Made by a program: the position numbers and the translations under genes | In this document: positions 24,345 to 36,265 of the stretch, one piece after another | Numbering within the stretch: position 1 is the stretch's first letter | How the letters are laid out: each line of letters begins with the position of its first letter | Notes under the pieces: model-generated | Seen by the model: only the letters and a program-made list of their open reading frames with translations | The model's database searches: none | What the model was told of the DNA's origin: nothing | Assembly: GCA_033239525.1 (NCBI GenBank) | Contig: BSYO01000003.1 | Coordinates: forward strand, 25,723,540-25,787,539 | Source: Nepenthes gracilis | Taxonomy: Eukaryota > Streptophyta > Magnoliopsida > Caryophyllales > Nepenthaceae | Length of the DNA: 64,000 nt | Direction of reading: 5' to 3'

Positions 24345-25129
24345 TGTTGCGTTTAAGCATCTGATTGTTATATGGATGAAGAAGTTTGTTCATTGGTCGT
24401 TGGAGTCTTTGATCTCTGTATACTTTTAATCAAATCATGTACAATTATAAAAAATGGTCAAAGGATTTACGGAACTCGCTCCCTGATAAATCCTCTGACG
24501 CTCAAATCAGTATATTCATTAAATGTGAAGAAAGAAAGGAAAATATCAAAGAATAATGAGTCTGAGGAACTATGCTCCTAGCATCTTAGTTTAAGAGAAA
24601 GAGAGTTGCACTCCTGGTGTCTTGTAGTGCTTTGTCAGTATATTCCTTAAATATGAAGGAAGAGAGGAAAATATCAAAGAGTAATGAGTTCGAGCAGTTG
24701 CGCTCTTGGCGTCTTGGTTTAAGAGAAAGAGAGTTGCACTCTGGGCATCTTGTAGTGATTTGTCTGAAAGAATTTAAGTTCGTTCAAATCAAGTATATTC
24801 CTGTCAAGTAAAAATTGTTCTTCTCTAATGAAGAGGATCCGTATTTATAGATGGCGTGCGGTTATCTGTTAGGATGGTTAACCATTGTTCTTATCCATAG
24901 CGGTTGTAACTAACGCCTACTGTCGTTAGTTAAATACCCACATTGGTCCATTAAATGGACTATGGCCATAATGATTTAAATGGGCCACGCAGTCACTGTA
25001 GGTTGTGCGGACATAATGGCCAGCTTGGACGTAACGGGCTGCATAGGTTCACGGATCATTGACTTTGATTCCTCGGCCTACAACTATATTAGGCCTCATT
25101 ATTTGGGCCATTGGGTACTGTACCCATCA
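24345..25129 (-). repeat. 3' LTR of the gypsy element (785 bases, with internal duplication)
   Basis: In element sense it runs TGATGGGTAC...GCAACA. It matches 33185-33856 through its length, including CATAGCGGTTGTAACTAAC and CTGTCGTTAGTTAAATACCC. A TATA box (CTATAAATACGG on the minus strand, about 24849-24838) marks U3. A unit of about 126 bases is duplicated in tandem (24507-24632 and 24633-24758), explaining why this LTR is 113 bases longer than the other. Just outside, at 25130-25142, the minus strand has a purine-rich ATGAGGAGTAA that may be the polypurine tract. Confidence 0.88.
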
Positions 25130-25527
25130 TTACTCCTCATACCCGAAGGCTTGAAATTCAATCTTCTAGTAAGAAGTTAGGAAATATCTGAGTCTGAAGT
25201 TTTATCGAATGAGAATAATTGTCCAACAGTTTGTATTTCTACTGTCAGTATCTCATTAAATGCACGTCGTTTCGGCTTATTGGAAACACGTGTGCTATCA
25301 TTACTGACTTCGACCGATTTGACATTTAGCTGATCAAATGAGCGGTTAACACGTAGCAGCACCATAATTAGGCGCATCTCTTGAATTTGAATGCAAACAA
25401 CATCGCATTTTAGCTCTTTGCTTCGCCTATGAATTGGTGGTCGAAGGTTAGAAGGATTCTTTACCTCCTTCACAATCGTCTTCTCACTTAGAATTCATCT
25501 CATTCTTTTTCTTGTTTGAAATCTCTC

Positions 25528-27487
25528 ATGACTCCAGGAGTTGTAGATATTCAATCGATCCTTACAACAGAAGATGTAGAATACTTCAGGGCTCGATATA
25601 AAATTCCACGATCCCTGGCGTATCTCTTGCCTGCAATCAATGGACGAGCTTCTTCTCCTCCACCTGGATATATTACAGTATATGAGACTTACCTCAAGGG
25701 TGGTCTTCGCTTTCCTCTAGTTCTAGAGTTCTATAAGATAATGGTGAAACTCTATGTGCCAATCGCCAAACTCCAGCCAAATGGTGTGAGGTACTTCATT
25801 TCATTGTGTATTTTTACATGAATCCACGATGTAATTTTTAACACTATAACCGTGAAAGTTTTATTTTATTTTAATCACGGCATAGATTGCATAACCGTAT
25901 CTCTTTGGTCGGAATACAGGTTTAGTGGAATAAACCCAAACTCCACAAAAAGGTGGAATGATAGATATTTTTTTCTAGTGGTCCCTTCCTCATGGGAGCT
26001 TTGTCTAGAATAGGGTCACATCTTTACTGCTATGTAGTCGGACGTATATGACCATGGGAAAGAGGCCGTCTTGAAACTCATAAATCCGATCCCTGAAACG
26101 GTTGGTACCTTCAAGGAAAATAAGAAGAACTACTGACTCTTTCCTGAGTCACTTGCTTTGGCAAAGTGGGAGCCTGTGGTTGAGAAATCGAGGCTCCAGG
26201 CAACAAAAACTCTTCTTAAGTGGAGGCATAAGAGGAAAGCTAAAGAGCTTAGAATAAAGAAGTCCTCGGAAAAATCTAAAAAGTTCGAGGATAAATCAAA
26301 AAAGCCCGAGGATAAAAAGACCTTTAAGGGTATAATAATAAAAGAGTTGTCGACCATAGAACCTAATAATAAGGAGGCCTCCATTGAGTCCAGTTCTAGG
26401 GATGAGGCCACTATAGATATACTAATAAAGAGGAAGCGATCGACGGTCACTTTAGATCAGACTTCTACATCTTCCTCGATACCAATTCCAGAGGCAGTCA
26501 GACTAATGGAAGAGAGTGATCATGTGGGATCTGCTAAGGGAATGACCAAAGTCACCCCTATTCTGGCCCCACTACTTGTTTCATATGGTCTTCCGGCCAT
26601 TCTGCCACCTTTGTCTAAGGAGACCTTGCCTGATATTGTCACAACTTGTGCTGACGAGACTTTTAAAATAAGTGAGATTTATTCTGGGAAAGCTATGGAG
26701 ATTTCATTACTTGAGTTCTCAGAGACCCCAGAGACCAACATAATCGAGGGGGTCCTTGTAGAACTTCGGGCTGGAATTGCACAGAAGCATTCTTTCGATC
26801 CCCAGAGCTTGAGGTCCATATCGAGATTGAGACCGAGGGTCGAATCATTAAGGGCAAGGTTGAAGGGGCAAAAGTCAATTTTATGCCTGAGGAGAGAGAT
26901 GTTATGGTGGTTGGTCTAAGGTCTCTAAGTGTCAAGGTCCAAATTGCTCTAGAGATTTCTTGAAAACGATGCAACTCGTGGGAAGGTTTCTGTTTTTGAG
27001 GTAACTATCTACAACCTTCTTTACCTTCTAAATCATTCTTTTTTGTAAATTAATTGACTTTATTTTCTTTATGGTTTCAAAAAATGATAAGTCATCTTGC
27101 TAAGGCTACAAAAGGACTTGCTCACAAGTATGTGGAAAGGGAGAAGCTTTTGACTGCTGAGGAGCGTATTTATGAACTCGAGCGTAAATTAGCTGATATG
27201 AAGTAGAGACACAGCCTCCTCAGAGAGAAGTTCTTTAAAGTGGAGGGTGAGCTTCGTACCTCAATTCGTCCCGAGGTCATCGTGTAGATATCCGAGCACA
27301 ATATTAGGAAGGTATCAACCTCTACAGACACAACATCCAAATGTTGGCTACTGACATTCCTATTTCTGCATTTCATCCGAAGAATGCCAGTACCAGTCAT
27401 AGTTCCGAGGTCTTGTACGCTCCTAAGGACGATGAAGATTCTTGGGAACCAGTGCAAGAAACCTCTAGGCGTCATCCGTCTTTATAA
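25528..27487 (+). pseudogene. Antisense extra ORF of the gypsy element (putative gypsy-type transposon domain)
   Basis: The ORF is on the strand opposite to gag-pol and lies between integrase and the 3' LTR. The first part (25528-25821) has TTEDVEYFRARYKIPRSL and the conserved block PPPGYITVYETYLKGGLRFP, followed by VPIAKLQPNGVRYF, which I recognise as the N-terminal 'putative gypsy type transposon' domain (Pfam PF04195 type). A GINPNSTKRWNDRYFF stretch follows near 25930. The middle (26158-26919) is a long open Lys/Ser/Glu-rich region. The end (about 27088-27487) is predicted coiled coil (YVEREKLLTAEERIYELERK). Stops and gaps near 25820-26155 and 26920-27085 break it, although some gaps could be introns. 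The function of such extra ORFs is unknown. No catalytic motif is visible. Confidence 0.75.
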
Positions 27488-28099
27488 TTAATTGGAGCTT
27501 TACACATGTAATCATTTTATTGATTAATGAAATATAGTTACAAAATTTCGACTCTCTCTCTCTCTCTCTGTTTTGGTCGGGCATTTGATATTTTCAACTC
27601 TGTGTAGTATTTTAATTTAATTTGACTCATAAGCAATGTTTGTAATTTAAATTTTTTCAAAACCATATTTGGCCAATGATGCTACCTTAAAGGTCTTTGC
27701 ACACATACTTTTGATGAAGCTCTCCAAGTTTTTTGTTCTCGGTCTCATTTGGACAGCTTGATAACTTGATCAAGTTTTATGGAATGACTTCATATGAGTT
27801 GCTCAAATACATGATTGAGTTTCTAGGACCAATGGTCCTTGATACAAGTAAATAAAATTCACCCGATTTAGGGGTAGCTTAGGCTATGCAATAATATGAA
27901 AGACAAGCAAATATAAACACAGAATAAAAAAGGAACTAAGATTTTTATTAATAAATTTCATAATAAAAACACTTGATGTGATGCAAATCTTACCTGTAAA
28001 ATCATTGAAAATATTTTCTAAGGTGACAACTATTCCAAATGTGGAGTACTAATTTACTATTCTAGGTTCTTAACTTGCACGCCCCATTCTTAAGAATGG

Positions 28100-28990
28100 T
28101 TGAGCCTAGGAACGGACCTTTCCGGTTTGGTGAAAGTTTATTTCGATCGGTATTTTTGCCTGTGGCTTCAATGCTCCATAAGACCAGATCTCCTACATTA
28201 AACTGTCCAGCATTTACTTTTTATTGTAGTACTTAACAATTCTTTGTTGATATACCGTCATCCGCAATCGTGCCTCATCTCGAATTTTTTGAAATAGGTC
28301 AAGATTTTTTTGAAATATTTGAGAGTTGTGATGTGGATCAAAAGATTTGACCCAAAGGTTAGGGAGTCCAATTTCTATTGAAATAACGGCCTCGGTTTCA
28401 TAACACAAACTGAAAAGAGTTTCACAGGTCGGTTCTCTGGATGTCGTCCTATACGACGAGAGAACGGAAGGAAGTTCTTCCACCCATGAGCCCCCAATAT
28501 TTTCAAATTTCGTTTTCAAATCGTGCAGTATGGATCGGTTGGTAACTTTCACTTGTCCATTGCATTATGGATAAGCGACGGAAGTATGAACCAATTTTAT
28601 CTTCAAATTTGTACAGTACTTTGTAAAACGCTTGCTGGTAAATTGGGTCCCGTTATCAATCACAATAACTTCGGGTATTCTAAATATACAAATATTACTC
28701 TTCGGATAAACTCGAGTTGCATTTTGCTCGGTTATTTTGGCTAGTGGAACGGTTTTGACCCATTTCGTGAAGTAGTCAATTCTGACTATAATGAATTTCC
28801 TCTACCTCGAGGCTACTGGAGGTGATTCGAGGATGTCAATTCCCCATTGTGCAAATGGTCATGGCGACAGCAGAGCTCGAAGTTCTAGGTGTGGCTGATC
28901 GGTGAGATTCCCTTTCTTTTGGCAGTTCTCACATTTTCGGAAAAGTCTATTGCGCCATATTTCATAGTAGGTTAGTGATATCCTTACCTC
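28100..28990 (-). pseudogene. Gypsy integrase region
   Basis: On the minus strand the DDE core reads WGIDILESPP (first Asp), then RIPEVIVIDNGTQF (second Asp), and NGQVKVTNRS where active copies have a Glu (GQ-x-E). Here that Glu codon has become Lys. A possible zinc-binding remnant lies upstream near 28920 (ENCQKKGNL). The C-terminal part, from LKTKFENIGGSWVEELP to YQQRIVKYYNKK, is open for about 110 codons (28552-28214). Several stops interrupt the rest. It is the last pol domain of the element and lies next to the antisense ORF. Confidence 0.85.
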
Positions 28991-29289
28991 AGAAGTTTAA
29001 AAGTAAGGTTTTTGTCACCGATGTGGGATCCACTGATACTGAGATGTACTTCACCAAGGGTATACTCGTCCTCTTCTGGTGTAGGATACCGTAGGTATGG
29101 AATTGAGTACCCTCATCGATACAATTTTTCATCCATATTGGTAGACCATCCCACTGTCTTCTTTAAACATCTGAATTCATCTGGATTTTTTTATAATGTA
29201 CCGTCGGACAGATACTTTATATAAAGAGTCATCCAATTATCAGAATTGATATTGGCATGACTTCCTCTTATGGTTCATTGATACTAGAT

Positions 29290-30730
29290 ACTTTTAGAAC
29301 TTTGCGTAATTCGCAAGGATATTGCTCTGGTTCTCCCGTGGCAGCAGCTTTTACTAATCTATCCGCTTTTTTATTTTTTTCTCGTGGTATGTGAATCATT
29401 TTCACATGATTAAATGTGAAAATTAAATTTTGAACCTTGAAAAGATATTGGAAAAGTAACGGATTAATAGTTTCAAAGTTTCCTCAAACTTGATTAATAA
29501 CTAATTCCGAGTCATTGTATAATATAAGATTTGTGGCCGAGCATTCTTTGGCTATTTTTAACCCATCGAACTGTGCTTCATACTCGGCCACGTTATTCGT
29601 CGCTATAAATCTGAGGGTCATTCAATACTTTATTTCTAACCCATTGGGCGTCCTTAATACCACTCCGACACCACAACCAATTTGTATTGAAGAGTCATCT
29701 ACGTGTAAGGTTATGGTAGAAATATTTTGGAGACTGCCAGTCCCAATTACATGAGGGGCAACAAGAATTGGCAACTAAAATAATTTCTCTCCCTATTGCA
29801 TAGAAGTCAACATTGGCGGATGATAAAGATACTCCTTGAGTTTTCATAGAGCGGCTTCATATTTTATAGTTCACTGAAAGCCTGCGGCTTTTGTGCCTCT
29901 TAACGCCTTAAAAAAAAGTAAGTGCTTCTCGGCCGATTTAGCCAACAAGCGTGAGAGTGTTACCAATCTTCCAATTAATTTATGGACTTCCTTCACCGTC
30001 TGAAGTGATTTCATATCTAAGATAGGTTTAATCTTTTTTGAATTGATTTTTATTCCTTGGTGTGAAACAATGAAGCCTAAAAATTTTTTCGAGATTACTC
30101 CAAAAGTACATTTGGTTGAATTAAGTTTCATCTGGTGTGTCCTCAAAATAGTGAATGCCTCGTCCAGATCACGAATACGATCATCCTAAAGTTTGCTCTT
30201 TACAAGCATGCCGTACGTATAAACTTTCATATTTTGTCCGATCTGAGCCTTGAACATTTTGTTGACAAGGCGTTGATAAGTTGCACCAGTATTTTTTAGA
30301 CCGAAAGGTATAACTTTATAACAGCGCATCCCTTGGTCAGCCATAAAAGATATATGCTCTGTCCTTCGGATTCATTTAGATTTGATTGTAGTTAGAGTAT
30401 GCATCTATGAAATTGAACAATTCGTGTCCAGAGGTGGAGTCCACAAGCAAATCAATTCTTTGTAACGGGAAGTTGTCCTTCGGACATGCTTTGTTGACAT
30501 TGGTAAAATCAATACACATTATCCACTTCTAATTACATTTCTTCACCATGACCACTTCTGACAACCAGTATGGGTACTGAACTTCTCTGATAAATCCAGT
30601 GTCTAGGAGTTTCTTCACTTCTTTCCGAATGGAAATTAACTTTTCGATCCAGTAGTTTCTTCGTTTTTGTTGGACAGGCTTATGGCCAAGATTTAGGCCT
30701 AACTTATGTACCATTACTCCGTTCGATATT
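29290..30730 (-). pseudogene. Gypsy reverse transcriptase and RNase H region
   Basis: On the minus strand, RT begins near 30714 with VHKLGLNLGHKPVQQKRR, then KKLLDTGFIREVQYPYWL, IDFTNVNKACPKDNFPL and FNFIDAYSNYNQI. The later KCTFGVISKKFLGFIVSHQG and KLIGRLVTLSRLLAKS lie at 30146-29871, typical of the RT connection region. The YVDD-type active-site stretch, expected near 30210, is not readable in one frame. RNase H remnants follow to about 29290. Stops and frameshifts throughout show it is inactive. Confidence 0.85.
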
Positions 30731-30959
30731 CATGGTATATCGCTAGGTGTCTAAGTAAAGACGTCAATATTTTGTCTCAGGAAATCGATAAGTTGACTTC
30801 GAAATGGCTCGGACAAAGAACTTCGAATTTGAACGTACATTTCAAGATCAGTAGGGTCAAGTGAAATCTAATCTGTTGATTCTCCAGATTTGGCTTGTTA
30901 TAATGTGGTCTCATCACGGAGATCAAGGTCCTGAATCGTTTCACTCATCGGTGTTTGAA

Positions 30960-31440
30960 TGACTTAAAATAAATAATATGTCCGCCCAGTCACTTGATCA
31001 CCTGGGACCTCTCCAATGCCTAATGGAATCGAAAACTTTACTTTTAGATGTGGAATAGAAATCACAGCTCTGAATGCTGTTAAACAAGGTCGCCCGATGA
31101 AAGCATTGTAGACCGATGGAAGATCTACAACCAAGAAAGAAAGCATCTTGGTAGCTGTCCTCGGATATATACCCAATGTGACTTCTAAATGAATTACTCC
31201 TTGTATGGGTATGGGTTCATTATCCAATCCATACAAGGATTCTTCTGCGATCCTTAATTGACTTCTTTTTAATCCTAATTTTTAAAAAAAGGGAATTAAA
31301 GTAAAGTAAATTTTTCAAACTTCTATTATCAATAAATACTCGTTTCAATTGGTAGTCTATACTACCATCCGAAGCTAGTGCAGTTACAACCAATGGATCA
31401 TAACGAGAGGATATTACATGTGTCAAATCTTTATCACTAA
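30960..31440 (-). pseudogene. Gypsy aspartic protease region
   Basis: The minus strand reads HVISSRYDPLVVTALASDGS and then QLKRVFIDNRSLKNLLYF. VFIDNRS corresponds to the usual V-x-I-D-x-G-S active-site motif, with Gly changed to Arg. LGIYPRTATKMLSFLVVD and YNAFIGRPCLTAFRAVIS follow, matching the flap and YNAILGRP regions of plant gypsy proteases. A frameshift near 31230 splits it. Confidence 0.82.
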
Positions 31441-31499
31441 AACTAATAATATTGTCCCTATTATCTATCCTTGGTTTTTATGGCAGATGGCCATTCTTG

Positions 31500-33115
31500 A
31501 ACTTTTTGGGACGTCAACCCAAGCAGGTCGTGTGAAAATCATGTTAACAACGCCAACCGTTACTCGGCCTCTTAGTTGCTCGATCTCATCTCCATCTACT
31601 CCTCCAGAAGTCTATACGAGTCTTTGTAAAAATCGGTTGAGATGTCCTTTTCGAATAAGCTATTCAATTTCCTTTTACAGCGTTCTATAGTCCTCAGCAC
31701 TGTGTCCCCCACACTAATGGTAAAGACGATACTTTAACCGGTCACCGCCATTTGGGTTCTTTAATGCTTTCAGCCATTTAAAGAACTTCTCATCGTAAAT
31801 TTGTATTAGAATATAAGTGCGGTAATCATTTACGGGAATCAGATTTTGTAATTTGAATCCTCTTCTTTCTTGGTGTCGACTCGGACTTTTGCTACTTTCT
31901 CTATTCTCGAGGACCCATATTATCCCTATTTTTTCTCTTCCCCTCCATAGACTTTTGGTGGGGTTGGCCTTCTAGCCGTTTTGTTTTGTTGGCTTCCTCG
32001 ACTGCAATATAGATACGAACAATGGTCTCAACCTTTCTAAAGGTCTGAGGGTTCTTCTAGGCCATGTGCCTAAAAAAGTAACCAGGTTCCAACGCAGATA
32101 TAAAAGCGTTTAGCTTCACCTCCTCGGTGAGTTTGGAAATTTTCCTGATTTCGGTTGTAAATCTGATTATAAATTTCCTTATGCCTTGATTTGGCCCTTG
32201 TTGTACTCGGGTCAAATGCCAGGGTTCTTTTTCTTTCCCCCTACTAGAGGTAAATTGAGATAAAAAATGATCCATCAAACTTTAAAAAGTTTGAATAAAA
32301 TTTGGCTGAATACTATAGAACCATGCTCAAGTAATGTCTTTTAAGGTCAGAGGAAAGTAGAGGCATATTGCTGCTGCATCCAAACCGTAAAAGTTTAGGA
32401 GCATGTAGAAGTGATCCGAATGGTCCGTAAGATCATAACTTTCATCATAAAGCTCCAAAGCAGGCATCCGGAATTTATGCGACAAGGATCGTGTACAAAT
32501 CTCCATTGTAAATGGAGATCGCCACAAGTCAACGGTTTTTCCTGCAGTGTCTTTTCTAAAGATATGATCCCAAATTCTGTTGACTTTTTCCTCGATTCGG
32601 GTAGGAACCGCCTTTCTTTTTTCATTGAGGACATCCCTCAACTCGGATGGTTTTTCAGCAAACTGTAAACCTGGACAACTTACAGCCCTTGGAGGACGTT
32701 GGCTACAAGAGGGTTCTCCAGGAAATGTGGGTTCCCTATCATCACGAGAATACCGAGGGTTTCATTTTGTAGGACTATCTTCATGGACTCGGAGACTTAA
32801 ATGACTTTCAAGTCTCAATGGGACTTTTTCATTTGAAGCCGTTTTAGTCCCAAAGTCGTCCTAGTGGTCCATCTTTTTTGAGGGAAATTTTCTTTCCCTA
32901 TTTTTCTTCTTTTTGGACGTAACGGTTTGAGAGGCCAACTAAGGGATTCGTTTTGCCCGCTCGTCCAATCATGTACAAAACTTCTAGATAGCTTTAGCAA
33001 GCGCTCGTACATAAGGATCAGGGTGATCGTCCATTCAATCAACAACAGGAGGACTGCTACCACCAAAAGTGGCCTCCCTAACTGGTGCACTGACTTCTGC
33101 TTTAGAGTTCACCAT
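31500..33115 (-). pseudogene. Gypsy gag region
   Basis: Starts on the minus strand at ATG 33115 with MVNSKAEVSAPVREA. The capsid-like central part includes HKFRMPALELYDESYDLTDH, then HFLSQFTSSRGKEKEPWHL, VQQGPNQGIRKFIIRFTTE and KLNAFISALEPGYFFRHMA, characteristic of the retrotransposon gag family (PF03732 type). Past about 32050 a linker with PTPPKVYGG and a degenerate zinc-knuckle-like end (HLNRFLQ, about 31640) follow. Several stops and frameshifts are present. The start resembles that of the gag at 62707. Confidence 0.82.
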
Positions 33116-33164
33116 TTTTATTTTTATTTTTTTAAAATTATATTTATCAGACTTTTTGTTGCGT

Positions 33165-33184
33165 ATTATCACAAAAGGCTACAA
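33165..33184 (-). other. Degenerate primer-binding site of the gypsy element
   Basis: Directly inside the 5' LTR, the minus strand reads TTGTAGCCTTTTGTGATAA. It aligns with TTGGCGCCGTCTGTGGGAA, the intact site found next to the LTR at 62633, with several substitutions. It would have paired with the 3' end of a tRNA primer. Confidence 0.6.
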
Positions 33185-33856
33185 TATTGCGTCCGATGAT
33201 CTGATTGTTGTATAGATGAAGAAGTTTGTTCATCGGTCATTGGTGTCTTCAATCTCGATATGCTTTTAATCACATCCTGTGCAATTACAAACAATGGTCA
33301 TAGGATTGATAGGACTCGCTTTTTGGTATATCATTGGACGCTTAAATCAGTGTATTCTATAAATATGAAGGAAGAGAGAGAAATATCAAAGAGTAATGAG
33401 TCCGAGGAGTTGCGCTCTTGATGTCTTAGTTTAAGAGAGAGTTGCACTTTGGGTATCTTGTAGTGCTCTATTTGAAAGAATTTAAGTTCGTTCAAATCAA
33501 GTCTTATTCCGATCTAGTAAAAATTATTTTTCTCGAATGAAAAAGATCCATATTTATAGGTGGAGTGCGATTATCTGTTAGGACGATTAACCATTATTCT
33601 TTGCCATAGCGGTTGTAACTAACACCCACTGTCGTTAGTTAAATACCCGCTTTGGTCTGTTAAATGGAGTAGACCATAATGACTAAAATGGGCCGCGCAG
33701 GCATTGTGGGCCGTGTGGACATAATGGGTTGCTCAAGACGTAATGGGCTATTCTGACGTAATGGGCTACATAGGTTTACAGATCATTAACTTTGATTCTT
33801 CAACCTACAACTGTATTGGGCCTCCTTATTTAGGCCATTGGATACTGTACCCATCA
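33185..33856 (-). repeat. 5' LTR of the gypsy element (672 bases)
   Basis: Partner of 24345-25129 but with a single copy of the unit duplicated there. The element-sense 3' end is GCAATA, where the other copy has GCAACA, a decayed CA end. A TATA box CTATAAATATGG is on the minus strand at about 33561-33550. Confidence 0.88.
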
Positions 33857-33861
33857 TATAT

Positions 33862-34269
33862 CTAAAAGGTATCAATAATAAATATTAAAATATAATATCA
33901 TTAAATAATTTACGGTAATAAGTGTGCTCAATTTTTTATTGTTAAAAATATGTATAATATTCTTAGTAAGAAAAATTTATACTCTCACTATAAAATCTTT
34001 CTTTTAGTTTATAGTGCTTATGATATTGTCAATATTATTATAAATAATAAAAAATATGCATTTTATTCCGTCAAATAAGAAAACTACGGTTAAATATGCC
34101 AAATTCTAACCAAACTAATTAAAACTAAGAGGCAATGCACAATTATAACTTTAAGAAATTAAAATAACTATGGAATTGATGCATCACTAGATTAGGGTTA
34201 TTATACGGGTTAAAAAATTACTCGATCTTTCATATCGGGTCAAATTAGAGCCGATTTGGTCCCATTTCT
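33862..34269. other. AT-rich spacer, no gene
   Basis: AT-rich DNA right of the gypsy element. I see nothing supportable here. Confidence 0.5.
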
Positions 34270-35090
34270 TCAAATTTGGACCCTTTATAATACAACTAAA
34301 AATAAGATGTCAGAGAATTGACAGGACTCGCTCTCCTATATATTCTCCAATGTTCAAATCAAATATCTTTTTTAGTAAATAAAAATATGTGAGAATGTAA
34401 CAAGATACATTGATGTATGTAGCAAGAGACTGAATGTATGTTTATGCCTAATTAAGGGACGGGTTCTAGGTGTGCCCGGCCGAGGGGGCAAAATGTGCAC
34501 ATGGCTAATGGGCGTCTTCAAAGTGCACCTGATTAAGGGGTGGTTTGGTGGTAGAGAAGGCAAGCCTCTTGGATAAACTGAGCAGGGGTTCCTGGGTGGG
34601 GTCTATAACACCTTTTTTTCCTCTCTTCTCTCCCTTTGCTTGTAGGAGTGAATGAGTATTTATAATACTTAGGCCGTTTGGCACTCAGGCTAGCAGAAGA
34701 TTATCCACATGGATCGTGGGTGTTGATTACGACAACCATCCTCAGTCAAAATGATTCCTTCCTTCTTTGAATTGATTATAGGAAGCGCTTAGTATAACAG
34801 TTGTCACTTTTGGATAGATCGTTTAAATCGTTGGTGAATATTTTTAGAATATCTACCAGTCTTGTACTAATCAGTTATGATAAGTTTTTTCAACGGATGA
34901 AGAAAAATGATTGTGGGCCATCTTAATAGGGCCGTTTATAGTGGGTTGTTGGACCAGCCCATGCATTGACAGGCGATCTTGGATTGTATAGTCTCAGACC
35001 TTAGGTTGCGGGAGCCTTTTCAGGAGTTGCAATTTTGGATAGCCTTTTTATCGCTCAGTGTCTGAGTCAATTAATGAGTGACAGACCCAT
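34270..35090 (-). repeat. Probable solo or truncated LTR, minus orientation
   Basis: GC-richer than its flanks and laid out like the LTRs of the neighbouring gypsy element. It has GGACTCGCTCTCC at 34333-34345 followed by a CAATGTTCAAATC block, a minus-strand TATTATAAATACTC TATA box at about 34668-34655, and GTGGGCC-type words near the far end. Sequence identity to the other LTRs is low apart from these landmarks. Ends and target duplication could not be fixed. Confidence 0.4.
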
Positions 35091-36196
35091 TAGAAATAAA
35101 TAAATTCCAAAGCAAAATTAAAATAATCAAAAAATAATAATATATATAAATAATATGCATATATATATATATATATTAAAAAATTAAAATAATTAATCAT
35201 ATATAAAAATTAATTTTTTTATAGTTAGATAAATAAAAATAATAATTATTAATTCTATCAGTCCTTGTCCCACTACCATGCCATAACCACGAGCACATGC
35301 CGGCCTCTCTCTCAAAAAGTCCATCGGGGCCAATGCCGATATGCCTCCTATGGCCCCACCATCATAGGTCGGCCGATCCCACACAACGGTCCTATGCCAT
35401 CAACTCCTAACCTTTGTTCGATTAGCATCGTAGTATTCCATCTTATTTTTACTTACTTTGAAAAAAATCAGCCTTTGTACTTTCCACGTCCCCAGTAACA
35501 AACATTGGAAAATTTATCAAATCTTGGGACATTAATATATGATTACCCAACACCTTATCGGGCCCCAAGGAAAATTTGGGGGCCCAGTGGGACCAATCCC
35601 CATTACAAGTAAAGTTAAGAGGATTGTGGTATTATAAATTATAAAAAATATGTTATTATCTTAGTGATTATTGAAATATATAACACCTCTATATCTATTA
35701 AGGGTTAGATGGAATTATTAAATGAAATGATTCCCATGATTTGTTATATAATTTTCCTAAGTTAAGATACCATTATGAAAGTAAATATGAGAGATGAAAA
35801 TTTTATTTTATTTTATTCTAATGTTAATGGAAAATAACTTGCTAAAAAGTTTTTTTTTTTTTTTTACTATTTGGCATGGTATTATTTTTTTATTTTCAAT
35901 TATTTGACATTTATTTAAAAAATTCAAGAGAAAATTTTTTCATCACCCATAATAAACTTTAGGTTTATACTTCAAAAAATACGTAATATTTATTTTTCAA
36001 AACTCATATATTACTGATAATTGTCTAATAAAATCGATTTATTGAAGAATTTAGTGTGTTAGTGACCCTTTGACCATCACCATCGTTGAACCAATGATGA
36101 TAAATAAACAACCGTTTCTAATCACTTGACAAAAATGTTAAATGTTTATGTTAATATATTTTAATTTTTAATTATTTATTTAAGTGATAAATTATG

Positions 36197-36265
<69 letters not shown>

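Larger units (their letters stand above)
24345..33856 (-). mobile_element. Ty3/gypsy LTR retrotransposon, Tat-like, with antisense extra ORF (decayed)
   Basis: A 9.5-kb element in minus orientation. LTRs lie at 24345-25129 (3' LTR) and 33185-33856 (5' LTR). Between them, in element order, are a primer-binding-site remnant, gag, protease, reverse transcriptase, RNase H, integrase and then a plus-strand ORF. Flanking 5-mers are TATAA (24340-24344) and TATAT (33857-33861), a target duplication with one change. Protease-RT-RNaseH-integrase order is that of Ty3/gypsy. The extra antisense ORF between integrase and 3' LTR, and the gag type, point to the Tat lineage. Every coding part has stops or frameshifts and the two LTRs have visibly diverged, so it is an old, inactive copy. 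Confidence 0.9.

Noticed and set aside
26130..26450. 106-codon minus-strand frame
   Set aside because: Exact shadow of the charged middle of the plus-strand extra ORF.
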